64,000 nucleotides of DNA from positions 62,001-126,000 of the forward strand of contig NZ_JAPVBH010000004.1 in the NCBI RefSeq assembly GCF_026967795.1, read 5' to 3'. The position numbers and the translations under genes were made by a program. This DNA comes from Modestobacter sp. VKM Ac-2986 (GTDB lineage: Bacteria > Actinomycetota > Actinomycetes > Mycobacteriales > Geodermatophilaceae). Each line of letters begins with the position of its first letter. Within the stretch, counting starts at the first letter, position 1. Of the stretch, positions 27,899 to 38,016 are shown piece after piece. The notes below the pieces were generated by a model, which saw only the letters and a list, made by a program, of their open reading frames with translations, was not told where the DNA came from and made no database searches.

Positions 27899-28447
27899 GT
27901 GCTGTCCACGGCGGTGCTGGTGCCGCTGGTCGTCGTGCTGCTCGTGCTGGTCAACGTGCTGGGCCGGGACGAGGCCGACGACGCGGACGGCGGTCCCGCC
28001 GACATCTCGGGAGCGACCACAGGCCCGCGGGGCAACCTGCCGCCGGTGCCGGTCGACACCCCCGACGTCACCCCGGCCGCGGAGCTCGCCTGCCCGGTGC
28101 TCATGAGCCAGCTGCCGCTGGAGGTCGCCGGGGAGACCTCCCGGCAGGTCGACTCCGACACCTTGAACGCCTACGCCTGGGGCGAGCCGCCGGTGGTGCT
28201 GGTCTGCGGCGTCGCGCCGCCGGCCGGCTTCGTGGTGGGCGGGCCGCAGACCTTCGCCGTCTCCGGCGTCGAGTGGTTCGTCGACACCACCGACCCGGCC
28301 TTCTTCGTGTGGACGACGGTCGACCGCATTGTGCCGGTCGAGGTGCGGGTGCCCTCGACCAGCGACAGCGCCATCCCGACGGCCCTGAGCCCGGTCATCG
28401 CCGGCGCCCTGCCCTACGTCGAACCGGTCCCCGCACCCGCCGAGTAG
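27899..28447 (+). CDS. DUF3515 membrane-anchored protein
   Basis: A conserved actinobacterial protein of unknown function. One N-terminal membrane helix (STAVLVPLVVVLLVLVNVLG) is followed by an external domain with three cysteines (ELACPVLM, VVLVCGVA) and VEWFVDTTDPAFFVWTTVDR. The GTG at 27899 gives 182 residues but has no ribosome site and puts the helix at the very start. A CTG at 27821, four bases after the Lrp-domain stop, would add 26 residues (STPAADVPAGQTP...) and looks more natural. Confidence 0.8.
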   Translation: MLSTAVLVPLVVVLLVLVNVLGRDEADDADGGPADISGATTGPRGNLPPVPVDTPDVTPAAELACPVLMSQLPLEVAGETSRQVDSDTLNAYAWGEPPVVLVCGVAPPAGFVVGGPQTFAVSGVEWFVDTTDPAFFVWTTVDRIVPVEVRVPSTSDSAIPTALSPVIAGALPYVEPVPAPAE

Positions 28448-28451
28448 TCCC

Positions 28452-28511
28452 GGCCCCCGTGCAGGGACCCGCCGCGAGCCTGCGAGTGGCGGGGGGCACG
28501 GGGGTCCTTCG
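28452..28511 (-). repeat. Hairpin repeat family member D
   Basis: Arms GGCCCCCGTGC (28452-28462) and GCACGGGGGTCC (28496-28507), with an inner CCCGCC/GGCGGG stem. It lies between convergent genes and matches member G at 62640 in 52 of 56 bases. The lipoprotein stop is followed by CGAAGGACCCCC. Confidence 0.8.
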
Positions 28512-29168
28512 TCAGGAAGGGGGCAGCCGGTCCAGCTGGCTGCGGGTGACCGCGAGCACCTCGGCCCGGGCGGCCTGGACATCGGCGGCGACCGAGGCCA
28601 CGGACACGGTGAACGGCCCGGCGGGGCACCAGGTGAACGCGGCCGGCCCGGCCATGCCCAGCTCGGGCGCCGGGGTCGTGCGCAGCAGCAGCGTGCAGTC
28701 CTCGGGCAGGCCGGTGGGGTCGTCGTCCAGGGTGCCGCCGTAGTACTCCGCGTCGTTGCCGGCCAGGTCGACCGCGTAGGACGAGGCGCCCCCGGCGTCG
28801 GTGAACTGGTCGAGGAAGACGCTGGTGAGCTCGTCACCCGACCGCCAGAACCGCTCCCAGCCGCGCTGGTAGCCGTACTGGCCCAGCACGTCCTCCTGGT
28901 GCTGGGCGTCGTCGCCGTAGCGGGCGACGTCGTCGATGGTCTTCTCCCCCGCCGGCGGCTGCAGCTCGTCGTCGGGCACCCGCGGCCGCCCCGAGGGGAC
29001 CTCGTCCAGCAGCAGCGGCTCGAGGCCGGCGCCGTCGGTCGGCAGTGCCGCAGACGACGTGCCGCTCGCCGCGGGCGGCTCCGCGCCGGAGGCCGAGCAC
29101 CCGGCCAGGACCGGGCCGGCGAGCAGCAGCAGCGCCGCCGCGGCGGCGGGCCCCCACCGGGGGGTCAC
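28512..29168 (-). CDS. Putative lipoprotein of unknown function
   Basis: A 218-residue secreted lipoprotein. The signal peptide AAAALLLLAGPVLAGC ends in a lipobox (LAGC), predicting anchoring at Cys24. The mature part starts with a low-complexity Ala/Ser/Gly stretch, then a globular region (YGDDAQHQEDVLGQYGYQRG, two cysteines later). I recognise no family. In mycobacteria the ddl gene occupies this slot beside DUF3515. Confidence 0.75.
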   Translation of the reverse strand: MTPRWGPAAAAALLLLAGPVLAGCSASGAEPPAASGTSSAALPTDGAGLEPLLLDEVPSGRPRVPDDELQPPAGEKTIDDVARYGDDAQHQEDVLGQYGYQRGWERFWRSGDELTSVFLDQFTDAGGASSYAVDLAGNDAEYYGGTLDDDPTGLPEDCTLLLRTTPAPELGMAGPAAFTWCPAGPFTVSVASVAADVQAARAEVLAVTRSQLDRLPPS

Positions 29169-29231
29169 GGTGCCTGCCCGGTCATCGCCACCGACCCTAG
29201 TCGAGCGCGCCGCACCCGGCCCCCGGGACGC

Positions 29232-30404
29232 TCAGCCGCGCAGGTCCGGCAGCCCGGCCAGGGCCTGCTCGAGGTCGGCGACCAGGTCGGCGGTGTCCTC
29301 GATGCCACAGGAGAAGCGCACGAACCCGCCCGGGACGGCGTCCCCGCCCCACTGCGCGCGCCGGTCGATCGTGGTGTGCAGGCCGCCGAAGCTGGTGGCG
29401 GCGAAGAAGAACCGGCTGGCCTGGACGAACGCGGCGACGGCATCGGCGTCGGCGAGCTCGGCGGAGACGACCCCGTTGTGCCGCAGCATCTGCCGGCTGG
29501 CGAGGGCGTACGACGGGTCGCCGGGGCGGCCGGGCCAGCGCACCCCGCGCACCGCCGGCGAGGCGGCCAGCACCTCGACCAGCGCCGCGGCGTTGGCCGC
29601 CTGCCGGGCCAGCCGCAGGTCCAGGGTGCCCATCGAGCGGTGCGCCAGCCACGCCTCGAACGGCCCGGGCGGGTTGCCGGTGGTCTTCCGCCACGCCGCG
29701 ACCCGGGCGTACAGCTCGCGGCCCTCCTCCGTCCGCGCGGTGCTGACGTGCCCGAGCAGGACGTCGCTGTGCCCGGTGAGCGCCTTGGTGTCCGCGGCGA
29801 CGACGACGTCGGCGCCGAGCTCCAGCGGCCGCTGCCCGATCGGGGTGGCCGTGGTGTTGTCGACGACCAGCACGGCCCCGGCGGCCTGGGTGGCCCGGGC
29901 GACGGCGGCGATGTCGCAGACGTCGAGCTGGGGGTTGCTCGGGGTCTCCAGCATCACCAGCCGGGCGCCGTCGAGGTCACCGCGGGCGGCGACGGCCTCG
30001 ATCTCCAGGGTGGGCACCAGCTCGACGGTCAGGCCCAGCCGCTCGAGCTCGTCGCGGCCGAGCACCCGGCTGGCGTAGTAGCCGTCCGAGGGCAGCACCA
30101 CCCGGTCGCCGGCGGAGGCCAGCGCGAGCACCGCGGAGCTGATCGCGGCCATGCCGGTGGCGAAGGACAGGCAGTCGCCGCCGTCGAGCTCGCCGACCGC
30201 CCGCTCGAAGACCCGCAGCGTCGGGTTGTCGGCCCGGGCGTAGGAGTCGGCTCCGTTCGCCCCCGGCGGCTGGTCGCCCAGGTGGTACGGGGCGGCGAAC
30301 ACCGGCGAGGGCCGCAGCGGCGTGCCCGGCACGACCGGCTCGTCGCCGGCGTGGGCCAGGCGGGTCCCGTCGCCGAAGCGGCTCAGGTCGTCGGCAGTGC
30401 TCAC
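29232..30404 (-). CDS. PLP-dependent Cys/Met metabolism enzyme, probable cystathionine gamma-lyase
   Basis: A 390-residue fold-type I PLP enzyme of transsulfuration. The PLP lysine is in AADTKALTGHSD; SYARADNPTLRVFERAVGELDG and FATGMAAISSAVLAL are conserved, as is VRFSCGIEDTADLVADLEQAL at the end. Lyase, synthase and methionine gamma-lyase activities cannot be separated from the sequence alone. GTG start with GAGGAGGA upstream. It is downstream of gpsA on the same strand. Confidence 0.85.
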   Translation of the reverse strand: MSTADDLSRFGDGTRLAHAGDEPVVPGTPLRPSPVFAAPYHLGDQPPGANGADSYARADNPTLRVFERAVGELDGGDCLSFATGMAAISSAVLALASAGDRVVLPSDGYYASRVLGRDELERLGLTVELVPTLEIEAVAARGDLDGARLVMLETPSNPQLDVCDIAAVARATQAAGAVLVVDNTTATPIGQRPLELGADVVVAADTKALTGHSDVLLGHVSTARTEEGRELYARVAAWRKTTGNPPGPFEAWLAHRSMGTLDLRLARQAANAAALVEVLAASPAVRGVRWPGRPGDPSYALASRQMLRHNGVVSAELADADAVAAFVQASRFFFAATSFGGLHTTIDRRAQWGGDAVPGGFVRFSCGIEDTADLVADLEQALAGLPDLRG

Positions 30405-30428
30405 GTGGTCCTCCTCGGTGCGGCGGCC

Positions 30429-31424
30429 CTACTCGGGCTTCGCCTCGCGGGACATCATCTCCCGCACCATCTGCCCGGCCGACTCGCCCTCGTGGCAGAC
30501 CCGGACGACGGCCTCGGTGATCGGGACGTCGACCCCGTGCGCCCGGGCCAGGTCCAGCACCGACCGGCAGCTCTTCACGCCCTCGGCGGTCTGCCGGGTG
30601 ATCTGCTCGACCTGGGCCACCGACATGCCCTGGCCCAGGTGCTCGCCGAACGTGCGGTTGCGCGAGAGCGGGGAGGAGCAGGTGGCCACCAGGTCACCGA
30701 GCCCGGCCAGCCCGGCGAAGGTGGTGGGGTCCGCGCCCAGCGCCATGCCCAGCCGGGCGGTCTCGGCCAGGCCGCGGGTGATCAGCGAGGCCCGGGTGTT
30801 GTCGCCGTAGCCCAGCCCCTCGGCGACCCCGCAGGCCAGCGCGATGACGTTCTTGACCGCCCCGCCCAGCTCGCAGCCCACCAGGTCGGCGTTGGTGTAC
30901 GGGCGGAAGTAGCGGGTGTGGCAGGCGGCCTGGAGGGTCTCGGCGCGGGCGGTGTCGGTGCAGGCGATCACGGTGGCCGAGGGCTGCTCCTCGGCGATCT
31001 CCCGGGCCAGGTTCGGCCCGGACAGCGCGGCCACCCGGTCCGCACCGGCGCCGGTGACCTCGCAGATCACCTCGCTCATCCGCTTCGTCGTCCCGAGCTC
31101 GACGCCCTTCATCAGCGACAGCAGCGAGGCCTCGGCCGGCAGCAGCGGCGCCCAGCCGGTGAGGTTGGCCCGCAGCGTCTGGCTGGGCACGGCCAGGACG
31201 ACGACGTCGGCGCCGTCGAGGGCGTCGGCGGCGTCGGCGGTCGCCCGGACGGCGTCGGGCAGCCGGACACCGGGCAGGTACTCGGTGTTCTCCCGGCCGG
31301 CCTGGATCGCGGTGACCAGCTCGGGACGGCGGGCGTGCAGGGTGACGCTGCACCCGGCGTCGGCCAGGACCTTGGCGAAGGTGGTGCCCCAGGAGCCGGC
31401 GCCCAGCACCGCGGCGCGGGTCAC
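30429..31424 (-). CDS. gpsA: Glycerol-3-phosphate dehydrogenase [NAD(P)+]
   Basis: A 331-residue enzyme that supplies sn-glycerol-3-phosphate for phospholipids. NAD(P)-binding [17 protein letters not shown] is at the N-terminus; the catalytic lysine lies in [17 protein letters not shown], and [13 protein letters not shown] is conserved. Its start overlaps the plsC stop by four bases, so glycerol-3-phosphate and its acylated product are made by a coupled pair. Confidence 0.96.
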   Translation of the reverse strand: MTRAAVLGAGSWGTTFAKVLADAGCSVTLHARRPELVTAIQAGRENTEYLPGVRLPDAVRATADAADALDGADVVVLAVPSQTLRANLTGWAPLLPAEASLLSLMKGVELGTTKRMSEVICEVTGAGADRVAALSGPNLAREIAEEQPSATVIACTDTARAETLQAACHTRYFRPYTNADLVGCELGGAVKNVIALACGVAEGLGYGDNTRASLITRGLAETARLGMALGADPTTFAGLAGLGDLVATCSSPLSRNRTFGEHLGQGMSVAQVEQITRQTAEGVKSCRSVLDLARAHGVDVPITEAVVRVCHEGESAGQMVREMMSREAKPE

Positions 31425-32218
31425 GCCGCTGCCCCGGGCAGGTCGCGGCCGGCCGGGCGCGGGTGGAAGGTCGTCGGCGGCTGCTCGCCGCGCAGTTCGC
31501 CGAGCTGGTCACGGACGCGGGTCATCAGCAGGTCGGTCACCTCACGCAGCAGCTCGCCCGACAGGGGCTCACCGGCGCGCACCGCGGCGCGCTGGGCGGA
31601 CAGGTCGACGGGCTCGCCGACCAGGTACTCGGCCGGCGCCCGCAGCCGCAGGTGCAGCCGCTTGGCGTGGTAGTCGTGCACCCGCTGCGGCCCCCACTGG
31701 GCGACCGGCAGCACCGTGACGTCGGTGGTCAGCGCCAGCCGGGCGACCCCCGAGCGGGCCTGCATCGGCCACCAGTCGGGGTCGCGGGTGACCGAGCCCT
31801 CCGGGTAGATGACCACGACGTCACCGGCGTCGAGCGCGGCCTTCGCCGCGTGCACCGAGGAGCGGGCCGCGCTGGTGCCACGGGAGACCGGGATCTGCCC
31901 GGCCCCGCGCAGGATGGTGCCGGCCAGCCCGGTGAACAGGGCGTCCTTGGCCAGGAAGTGCGGGACCCGCCCGGCGTCCCAGACCAGCCGGGCGGAGGCC
32001 AGCGGGTCGAGCACCGAGACGTGGTTGGCCACCAGCAGCACCCCGCCGGTGGGCGGGATCCGCTCGGCGTGCCGGTAGCGCAGGGAGAACACGAGCGACG
32101 CGACCGGGTACACGACGGCCACGCACAGGGCGAGCGCGAAGGGCACCGGGCGGCGGGTCTGCCGGCGCGGTGGGCGGCGGGTGTCCCCGGCCCCGGCGGG
32201 CGACTCGTCCTGCGGCAT
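31421..32218 (-). CDS. plsC: 1-acyl-sn-glycerol-3-phosphate acyltransferase (PlsC family)
   Basis: A 265-residue membrane-bound acyltransferase for phosphatidic acid. The N-terminal helix ([17 protein letters not shown]) is followed by the catalytic HX4D motif NHVSVLDP and the substrate-binding [14 protein letters not shown], a variant of the usual EGTR. ATG 32218 has GGGAGAGG upstream. Coupled to gpsA. Confidence 0.9.
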   Translation of the reverse strand: MPQDESPAGAGDTRRPPRRQTRRPVPFALALCVAVVYPVASLVFSLRYRHAERIPPTGGVLLVANHVSVLDPLASARLVWDAGRVPHFLAKDALFTGLAGTILRGAGQIPVSRGTSAARSSVHAAKAALDAGDVVVIYPEGSVTRDPDWWPMQARSGVARLALTTDVTVLPVAQWGPQRVHDYHAKRLHLRLRAPAEYLVGEPVDLSAQRAAVRAGEPLSGELLREVTDLLMTRVRDQLGELRGEQPPTTFHPRPAGRDLPGAAA

Positions 32219-32310
32219 CGGGCACCTCTCCCCTCGGTCGGGCCGCTCCCCGACCCGCGCCTGATCGTGCCCCCCGGGCCCGGGCGGCGCGCACGCGCCC
32301 CCGGGTGCGC

Positions 32311-33801
32311 TCAGGCCAGTGCGGCCGACCGGTGGGTGGTGCGGCCCCCGACCAGGGTGGCGAGCACCTCGGTCGACCGCAGGCCCGCGGCGCCGTCCCG
32401 GGCCAGCACCACCGCCGGCGGCTCGGCCACCACGACCAGGTCCGCGACGTCGCCGACCCGCACCGCGCGGCGGCCGCCACTGGCCGCGGCCAGCGCGACG
32501 TCGAGGTCCAGGTGCTGCTCGGGGTGCCAGGCGGACCGGGCGTCCAGCGACCGGTGCACGGCGGCGGCGATCCCGTCCCAGGGGTCCAGGGCGGCGACCG
32601 GGGCGTCGGAGCCCAGCACCAGCTCGGCACCGGCGTCGGCCAGTGCCCGGTAGGGGAAGGCGCGGGCGGTGGCGCCGGCCCAGTGCAGGTCGGCGGCGTC
32701 CCGGTCGTCGACGGCGTGCCGGGGCTGCACGCTGGCGACCACCCCGAGCGCGGCGAAGCGCGGCAGGTCGGCGTCGTGCACCTGCTGGGCGTGCTCGACC
32801 CGCCCGGTGACCCCGGCGGCGGCGAACCCGTCGAGGGCGGTGGCCACCGCCCGGTCGCCGATGGCGTGCACGGCCCGGTCGAGACCGGCGTCCGCGGCCC
32901 GGCGGAGCAGACCCGCCAGCTCGTCGGCCGGGGTGCGCAGCAGACCGTGCGCCCCCGGCCCGGTGGCGCCGGGGTAGGGAGAGGAGCAGAAGGCGGTGCG
33001 GGTGCCCAGCGACCCGTCGACGAAGACCTTGAGCGGGCCGACCCGCAGCCGGTCAACGGCCACCGCGTCGGTCACGCCGGGCAGCGGGTCGCCGCTGCGC
33101 AGCCCGGCGGCGATCGTGGCCTCCAGCCGGTCGACCCAGACCGCGGTGCGCACCCGCAGCGGCGGGCCGCCGGGTGCCAGCGCGGCCCGGCGGGCCCACG
33201 CGGCCACCAGGTCGCCGTACTCGAAGTCGGTGACGGCGGTGACCCCGCGGGCGGCGGCCGCGGCGGCGGCGTCGAGGACCCAGCGGTCGACCACGGCCGG
33301 GTCGGCCCCGCCGGCGCGGGCGAAGACCTCCATCGCCTCGTGCTCCCGGACGACGCCGGTCGGGTCGCCCACCCCGAGCAGCCGCGCGGCGGTGGTGCTG
33401 CACCAGGCGGTGTGCAGGTCGCCGCTGACCAGCACGACGGGCACACCGGGCAGCGCGGCGTCCAGCACCGCGGCGTGGGCCGGCTCCGGCCAGAGCGCGT
33501 CCCGGAAGCCCTGGCCGACGACCACGGCGTCCCCGGGGCCGTGCGGCGCGGCGGCCACCAGCGCGGCGGCCTCGGCGGCCGAGCGCGCGGCCGAGACGTC
33601 GACCCGCTGCCGCGCCGCCGCCCACTGCTCCAGGTGCACGTGCGCGTCGACCAGCCCGGGCAGCAGGACGGCGCCGTCGAGGTCGATCACCTGGCCGGCG
33701 GCGGGCAGGTCCGCGCCGATCGCGGTGACCCGTCCGCCGTCCACCCGGACGTCGTGCACCGCGCCGTCCAGCCGGGCCCGGCGCAGCAGCAGGCCGCTCA
33801 C
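32311..33801 (-). CDS. Amidohydrolase family 3 (YtcJ-like) metal-dependent hydrolase
   Basis: A 496-residue TIM-barrel amidohydrolase. The metal-binding HxH is GLVDAHVHLEQW; later VFVDGSLGTRTAFCS, AVHAIGDRAV, RVEHAQQVH and ELVLGSDAPVAALDPW carry the remaining ligands. The substrate is unknown; relatives act on N-substituted formamides or imides. The GTG at 33801 overlaps the stop of the upstream serine hydrolase gene by four bases. A much longer open frame through the neighbour is an artefact. Confidence 0.85.
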   Translation of the reverse strand: MSGLLLRRARLDGAVHDVRVDGGRVTAIGADLPAAGQVIDLDGAVLLPGLVDAHVHLEQWAAARQRVDVSAARSAAEAAALVAAAPHGPGDAVVVGQGFRDALWPEPAHAAVLDAALPGVPVVLVSGDLHTAWCSTTAARLLGVGDPTGVVREHEAMEVFARAGGADPAVVDRWVLDAAAAAAARGVTAVTDFEYGDLVAAWARRAALAPGGPPLRVRTAVWVDRLEATIAAGLRSGDPLPGVTDAVAVDRLRVGPLKVFVDGSLGTRTAFCSSPYPGATGPGAHGLLRTPADELAGLLRRAADAGLDRAVHAIGDRAVATALDGFAAAGVTGRVEHAQQVHDADLPRFAALGVVASVQPRHAVDDRDAADLHWAGATARAFPYRALADAGAELVLGSDAPVAALDPWDGIAAAVHRSLDARSAWHPEQHLDLDVALAAASGGRRAVRVGDVADLVVVAEPPAVVLARDGAAGLRSTEVLATLVGGRTTHRSAALA

Positions 33802-35204
33802 CCGGCCACCTGGGCGGCGCGCCGGGCGCGGAAGACCTCCTCCGGCCACGCGGTGATGCCGCCGAGCCGGACCGACGCCGCCGTGCCGTCCGAGGCCCAG
33901 TCGTAGGTGACCGGCTCCCCGGCCGAGCCGAACCCGGCCACCGCCTCCTGGCGCAGCACACCCGGGGCCTCCAGGGTCAGCTCCAGGAAGTCCTCGGCCG
34001 GCTCGAGCGCGCCGGGGTGCAGCAGCACCAGCCGCCCGCCCAGCAGCGCGACGTCGGTGACGCCCCAGAGGTTGACGAACCGGCCGGTGTGCCGGGCCAG
34101 TTCCGCGGTGGGCGGCTGCGGGCCGCCGGGCGCGGCCAGCGCCAGGTCGAGCAGGGCGAACAGCCCGCGGGCGAGGGCGTCGGCGGGGCCGTCGACGGCG
34201 TTGGTGAGCACGCTGACGACCACCTGGGCGTCCGGGTCGATCCAGGTGCGGGTGATGTGGCCGGGGTAGCCGCCGCTGTGCCCGACCAGCGTGCGGTCGC
34301 CGGAGGTGCGCAGGTCCATCCCGAGCCCGTAGTGCCGCGCCGGCTTGCCGTGCGCCTCGACGACCGACTCCGGCCGGCGCATCAGCCGCTTGCTCGCCTC
34401 GGTGAGCAGCGAGGAGTCGCCGGTGGTGTGCGCGGCACCGAAGGCGGTGAGGTCGCGGGCGGTGGCGTAGAAGCCGGTCGCGGCGGCCATCGCCCGGGTG
34501 TCGACGTGCGGGATCGTGAGCCGGACGTCCTCGCCGTCCAGCAGTCCGGTGTGCCCGGCGGCGTACTCCCCCGCCCGGGCGGCGTCCCACTCCGGGCCGG
34601 TGTCGGCCAGGCCCAGCCGGTCGACCACCGCGGCCTGCACGTGCGCGGCGTACCCGGTGCCGGTGACGGCCTCGATGGCCAGGCCGAGCAGCGAGTAGCC
34701 GATGTTGGAGTACTTGAAGTGCTCGTTGCGGTCGAACACCGCGCCCTCGGCGGTGGCGATCTGCAGCAACAGCGCCTCGTCGGGGAAGGGCTGCAGCAGC
34801 TGCCAGTGGTCGTTGTCGCCGCCGTCCCGGATCACGCCGCCCTGGTGGCCGAGCAGCTCGCGGACGGTGACCGGCGCCAGCGGCGTCCCGGCCAGCGCGG
34901 GCACGTGCGCGGCGATCGGGTCGTCCAGCCGCATCCGGCCGGCCTCGACCAGCTGCAGGACGGCGGTGGCGGTGAAGGTCTTGGAGTGCGACGCGATCCG
35001 GAACAGGTGCCCGGGTGTCAGCGGCGCGCCGGTGTCCACGTCGGCGACGCCGAGGGCGGTGTCCAGCACCAGCCGGCCACCCACCCGGACGGCGGCCTGC
35101 ACGCCCGGGACGCGGAGCTTGCGGCGCTGCAGCTCCAGCCACGACTCCAGGTAGGAGGCGGCGGCCGCGGCCACCTCGGCGGTCTGCTCGGGGCTGCTGC
35201 TCAT
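33798..35204 (-). CDS. Beta-lactamase family serine hydrolase (class C type)
   Basis: A 468-residue penicillin-binding-protein-like hydrolase. The active-site SxxK is SHSKTF, the YxN motif is KYSNIGYSLLGLAIE, and the HSG triad element is LVGHSGGYPGH; a C-terminal beta domain follows. No signal peptide, so probably a cytoplasmic esterase or D-aminopeptidase rather than a resistance enzyme. ATG 35204 has AGGAG eight bases upstream. It is coupled to the amidohydrolase, suggesting a shared catabolic role. Confidence 0.85.
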   Translation of the reverse strand: MSSSPEQTAEVAAAAASYLESWLELQRRKLRVPGVQAAVRVGGRLVLDTALGVADVDTGAPLTPGHLFRIASHSKTFTATAVLQLVEAGRMRLDDPIAAHVPALAGTPLAPVTVRELLGHQGGVIRDGGDNDHWQLLQPFPDEALLLQIATAEGAVFDRNEHFKYSNIGYSLLGLAIEAVTGTGYAAHVQAAVVDRLGLADTGPEWDAARAGEYAAGHTGLLDGEDVRLTIPHVDTRAMAAATGFYATARDLTAFGAAHTTGDSSLLTEASKRLMRRPESVVEAHGKPARHYGLGMDLRTSGDRTLVGHSGGYPGHITRTWIDPDAQVVVSVLTNAVDGPADALARGLFALLDLALAAPGGPQPPTAELARHTGRFVNLWGVTDVALLGGRLVLLHPGALEPAEDFLELTLEAPGVLRQEAVAGFGSAGEPVTYDWASDGTAASVRLGGITAWPEEVFRARRAAQVAG

Positions 35205-35296
35205 CAGGTGGGCTCCTGGGCCGGGGACGGGTGCTGCGGGAGCAGACCACCACACCGGCCGGTCCGCGCTGCGCCGGGGTGTGCTCACATCGGGGG

Positions 35297-35941
35297 GTGC
35301 AGCCGTGGTCCCTCGTCGTCCCCGCCAAGCTGCTGAGCCGCGCCAAGACCCGGCTGGCGCCGCTGACCGGCCGCTTCGGCGACGACGCCCCCGCCCGGCA
35401 CCGGGAGCTGGTGCTGGCGATGCTGGCCGACACCGTGGCCGCGGCCCTGGCCAGTCCGGCGGTGGCCGGGGTGCTCGTGGTGACCGACGACCCGGGGGTC
35501 GGGGACCTGGTGCGGTCGCTGGGGGCACGGACGGTCCCCGACACCCCCGACCGCGGGCTGAACGCCGCGCTCGCCCACGGCGCGGCCGCCGCCCGGGTCG
35601 CCGGGGCGGGGGCGGTCGCGGCGATGAGCTCGGACCTGCCGGCGCTGCGCCCGGCCGAGCTCACCGAGGCCCTGGCCGGGGTGAGCGGGCGCGGCTTCGT
35701 CGCCGACGCCGAGGGCACCGGGACGACGCTGCTGTGCGCCGCGGCGGGCGGGCTGGAGCCGCGCTTCGGGCCCGGGTCGGCCGCCGCGCACGCCGCGGGC
35801 GGGGCGGTGGCGCTGGGCGGTGAGTGGCCGGGGCTGCGCCGCGACGTCGACACCGCCGCCGACCTGGAGGCGGCCAGGGCCCTGGGCGTGGGCCCCCGGA
35901 CCACCCGACTCCTGGCCGCCACTCCCTGGTCACCGGGGTGA
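35297..35941 (+). CDS. cofC: 2-phospho-L-lactate guanylyltransferase (CofC/FbiD family, F420 synthesis)
   Basis: A 214-residue nucleotidyltransferase that activates phospholactate or phosphoenolpyruvate in coenzyme F420 synthesis. [17 protein letters not shown] is at the N-terminus, with [32 protein letters not shown] and a C-terminal [19 protein letters not shown] 35297 has no good ribosome site. Gene order cofC-ppk-mutT1 matches mycobacteria (Rv2983-Rv2985), which supports the call. Confidence 0.9.
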   Translation: MQPWSLVVPAKLLSRAKTRLAPLTGRFGDDAPARHRELVLAMLADTVAAALASPAVAGVLVVTDDPGVGDLVRSLGARTVPDTPDRGLNAALAHGAAAARVAGAGAVAAMSSDLPALRPAELTEALAGVSGRGFVADAEGTGTTLLCAAAGGLEPRFGPGSAAAHAAGGAVALGGEWPGLRRDVDTAADLEAARALGVGPRTTRLLAATPWSPG

Positions 35942-35955
35942 GGCAGGATCCACCC

Positions 35956-38016
35956 GTGCCCGCCGCTCCCTCCCCGCTGCCCGCCGATCGTTTCCTCAAC
36001 CGAGAGCTGTCCTGGCTGGACTTCAACTCCCGGGTGCTGGAACTGGCCGAGGACCCCGACGCCCCCCTGCTGGAGCGGGTCAAGTTCCTCTCGATCTTCG
36101 CCAGCAACCTCGACGAGTTCTTCATGGTCCGCATCGCCGGGCTCAAGCGCCGGCAGAGCACGGGCCTGGCCGTCCGCTCCCCCGACGGCCTCACCATCCG
36201 CGAGCAGCTGACCCGGGTGACCGACCGCACCCGTGACCTGGTGCACCGGCACGCCGCGGTGTTCAACACCGACGTCGTCCCGCAGCTGGCCGAGCACGGC
36301 ATCCGGATCGTGGGCTGGTCCGACCTCGACGACGCCGACGCGATGCGGCTGCGGGAGTACTTCCGCGACCAGGTCTTCCCGGTGCTCACCCCGCTCGCGG
36401 TCGACCCGGCGCACCCCTTCCCCTACATCAGCGGACTGTCGCTGAACCTCGCCGTCTCCGTGCGCGACCCCGAGACCGGTGCGCCCAAGTTCGCCCGGCT
36501 CAAGGTGCCCAACAACGTGCCCCGGTTCATCCCGGTCGGCCCGGTCGGCGAGACCGCGGTGTTCCTGCTGCTGGAGGAGCTCATCGCCGCCCACCTGAGC
36601 GCGCTGTTCCCCGGCCTGGACGTGCTGGACCACCACCTGTTCCGGGTGACCCGCAACGCCGACCTGGAGGTCGAGGAGGACCGCGACGAGGACCTCCTGC
36701 AGGCCCTGGAGCGCGAGCTCGCCCGGCGGCGGTTCGGCCCGGCGGTGCGGCTGGAGGTCACCGACACCATGGACCCGCAGATCCTCGAGGTCCTGGTGTC
36801 GGAGCTGGAGATCAGCAGCGCCGACGTCGTCTCCGTCCCCGGCCCGCTGGACCTGGGCGCGCTGATGGCCCTCTACGACCTCGACCGGCCCGAGCTCAAG
36901 GACGACCCGTTCGTCCCGGCCACCCACCCGCGGCTGAGCGACGGCGAGACGCCCAAGAGCGTGTTCGCCACCCTGCGCGAGGGCGACGTCCTGCTGCACC
37001 ACCCCTACGACTCCTTCGCCACCAGCGTGCAGCGGTTCATCGAGCAGGCCGCCGCCGACCCGCACGTGCTGGCGATCAAGCAGACGCTGTACCGCACCTC
37101 GGGTGACTCCCCGATCGTGCAGGCGCTGATCGAGGCGGCGCAGGCCGGCAAGCAGGTCGTGGTGCTGGTGGAGATCAAGGCCCGCTTCGACGAGGAGGCC
37201 AACATCAGCTGGGCCCGCTCGCTGGAGCGCGCCGGCTGCCACGTCGTCTACGGCCTGGTGGGCCTGAAGACCCACTGCAAGACCGCGCTGGTGGTGCGGA
37301 TGGAGAACGGCGTGCTGCGCCGCTACTGCCACATCGGCACCGGCAACTACAACCCCAAGACCGCCCGGGTCTACGAGGACCTCGGCGTCCTCACTGCCGA
37401 CGCCCGGGTCGGCGCCGACCTCACCGACCTGTTCAACACCCTCACGGGCTACTCCCGGCAGACCACCTACCGCTCGCTGATGGTGGCCCCGCACGGGATC
37501 CGCAACGGGCTGCTGGAGAAGATCCGTCGGGAGGCCCGGCACGCCGCCGAGGGCCGCCCGTCCGGCATCCGGATCAAGGTGAACTCCCTCGTCGACGAGC
37601 AGCTCATCGACGCCCTCTACGAGGCCTCGCGCGCCGGGGTGCCCGTCGAGCTGCTGATCCGCGGCATCTGCGCGCTGCGCCCGGGGGTGCCGGGGCTCAG
37701 CGAGAACATCCGGGCGCGCTCGATCGTCGGCCGGTTCCTGGAGCACTCGCGGGTGGTCGCCTTCGCCAACGACGGGACGCCGGAGTGGTGGCTGGGCAGC
37801 TCCGACCTCATGCACCGCAACCTGGACCGCCGGGTGGAGGTGCTGCTGCGGGTCAACGACGCCGCCGCCCAGCGCCAGCTGCAGCGGGTGTTCGACCTGG
37901 ACATGGCCCCCGACGTCCGCAGCTGGGAGCTGTCCGCCGACGCGACCTGGACGCACACCGGCGGGCGGGACTCCCAGGCCGAGCTGCTCGCCGCCCGGGG
38001 TGAGAACGCTGGCTGA
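35956..38016 (+). CDS. ppk: Polyphosphate kinase 1
   Basis: A 686-residue enzyme that polymerises phosphate from ATP. It opens with [20 protein letters not shown] and [12 protein letters not shown]; the catalytic region includes [13 protein letters not shown] (candidate phospho-histidine near residue 439) and [24 protein letters not shown] 35956 lies 14 bases past cofC. It overlaps mutT1 by 17 bases, so the three genes form one transcript. Confidence 0.96.
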   Translation: MPAAPSPLPADRFLNRELSWLDFNSRVLELAEDPDAPLLERVKFLSIFASNLDEFFMVRIAGLKRRQSTGLAVRSPDGLTIREQLTRVTDRTRDLVHRHAAVFNTDVVPQLAEHGIRIVGWSDLDDADAMRLREYFRDQVFPVLTPLAVDPAHPFPYISGLSLNLAVSVRDPETGAPKFARLKVPNNVPRFIPVGPVGETAVFLLLEELIAAHLSALFPGLDVLDHHLFRVTRNADLEVEEDRDEDLLQALERELARRRFGPAVRLEVTDTMDPQILEVLVSELEISSADVVSVPGPLDLGALMALYDLDRPELKDDPFVPATHPRLSDGETPKSVFATLREGDVLLHHPYDSFATSVQRFIEQAAADPHVLAIKQTLYRTSGDSPIVQALIEAAQAGKQVVVLVEIKARFDEEANISWARSLERAGCHVVYGLVGLKTHCKTALVVRMENGVLRRYCHIGTGNYNPKTARVYEDLGVLTADARVGADLTDLFNTLTGYSRQTTYRSLMVAPHGIRNGLLEKIRREARHAAEGRPSGIRIKVNSLVDEQLIDALYEASRAGVPVELLIRGICALRPGVPGLSENIRARSIVGRFLEHSRVVAFANDGTPEWWLGSSDLMHRNLDRRVEVLLRVNDAAAQRQLQRVFDLDMAPDVRSWELSADATWTHTGGRDSQAELLAARGENAG

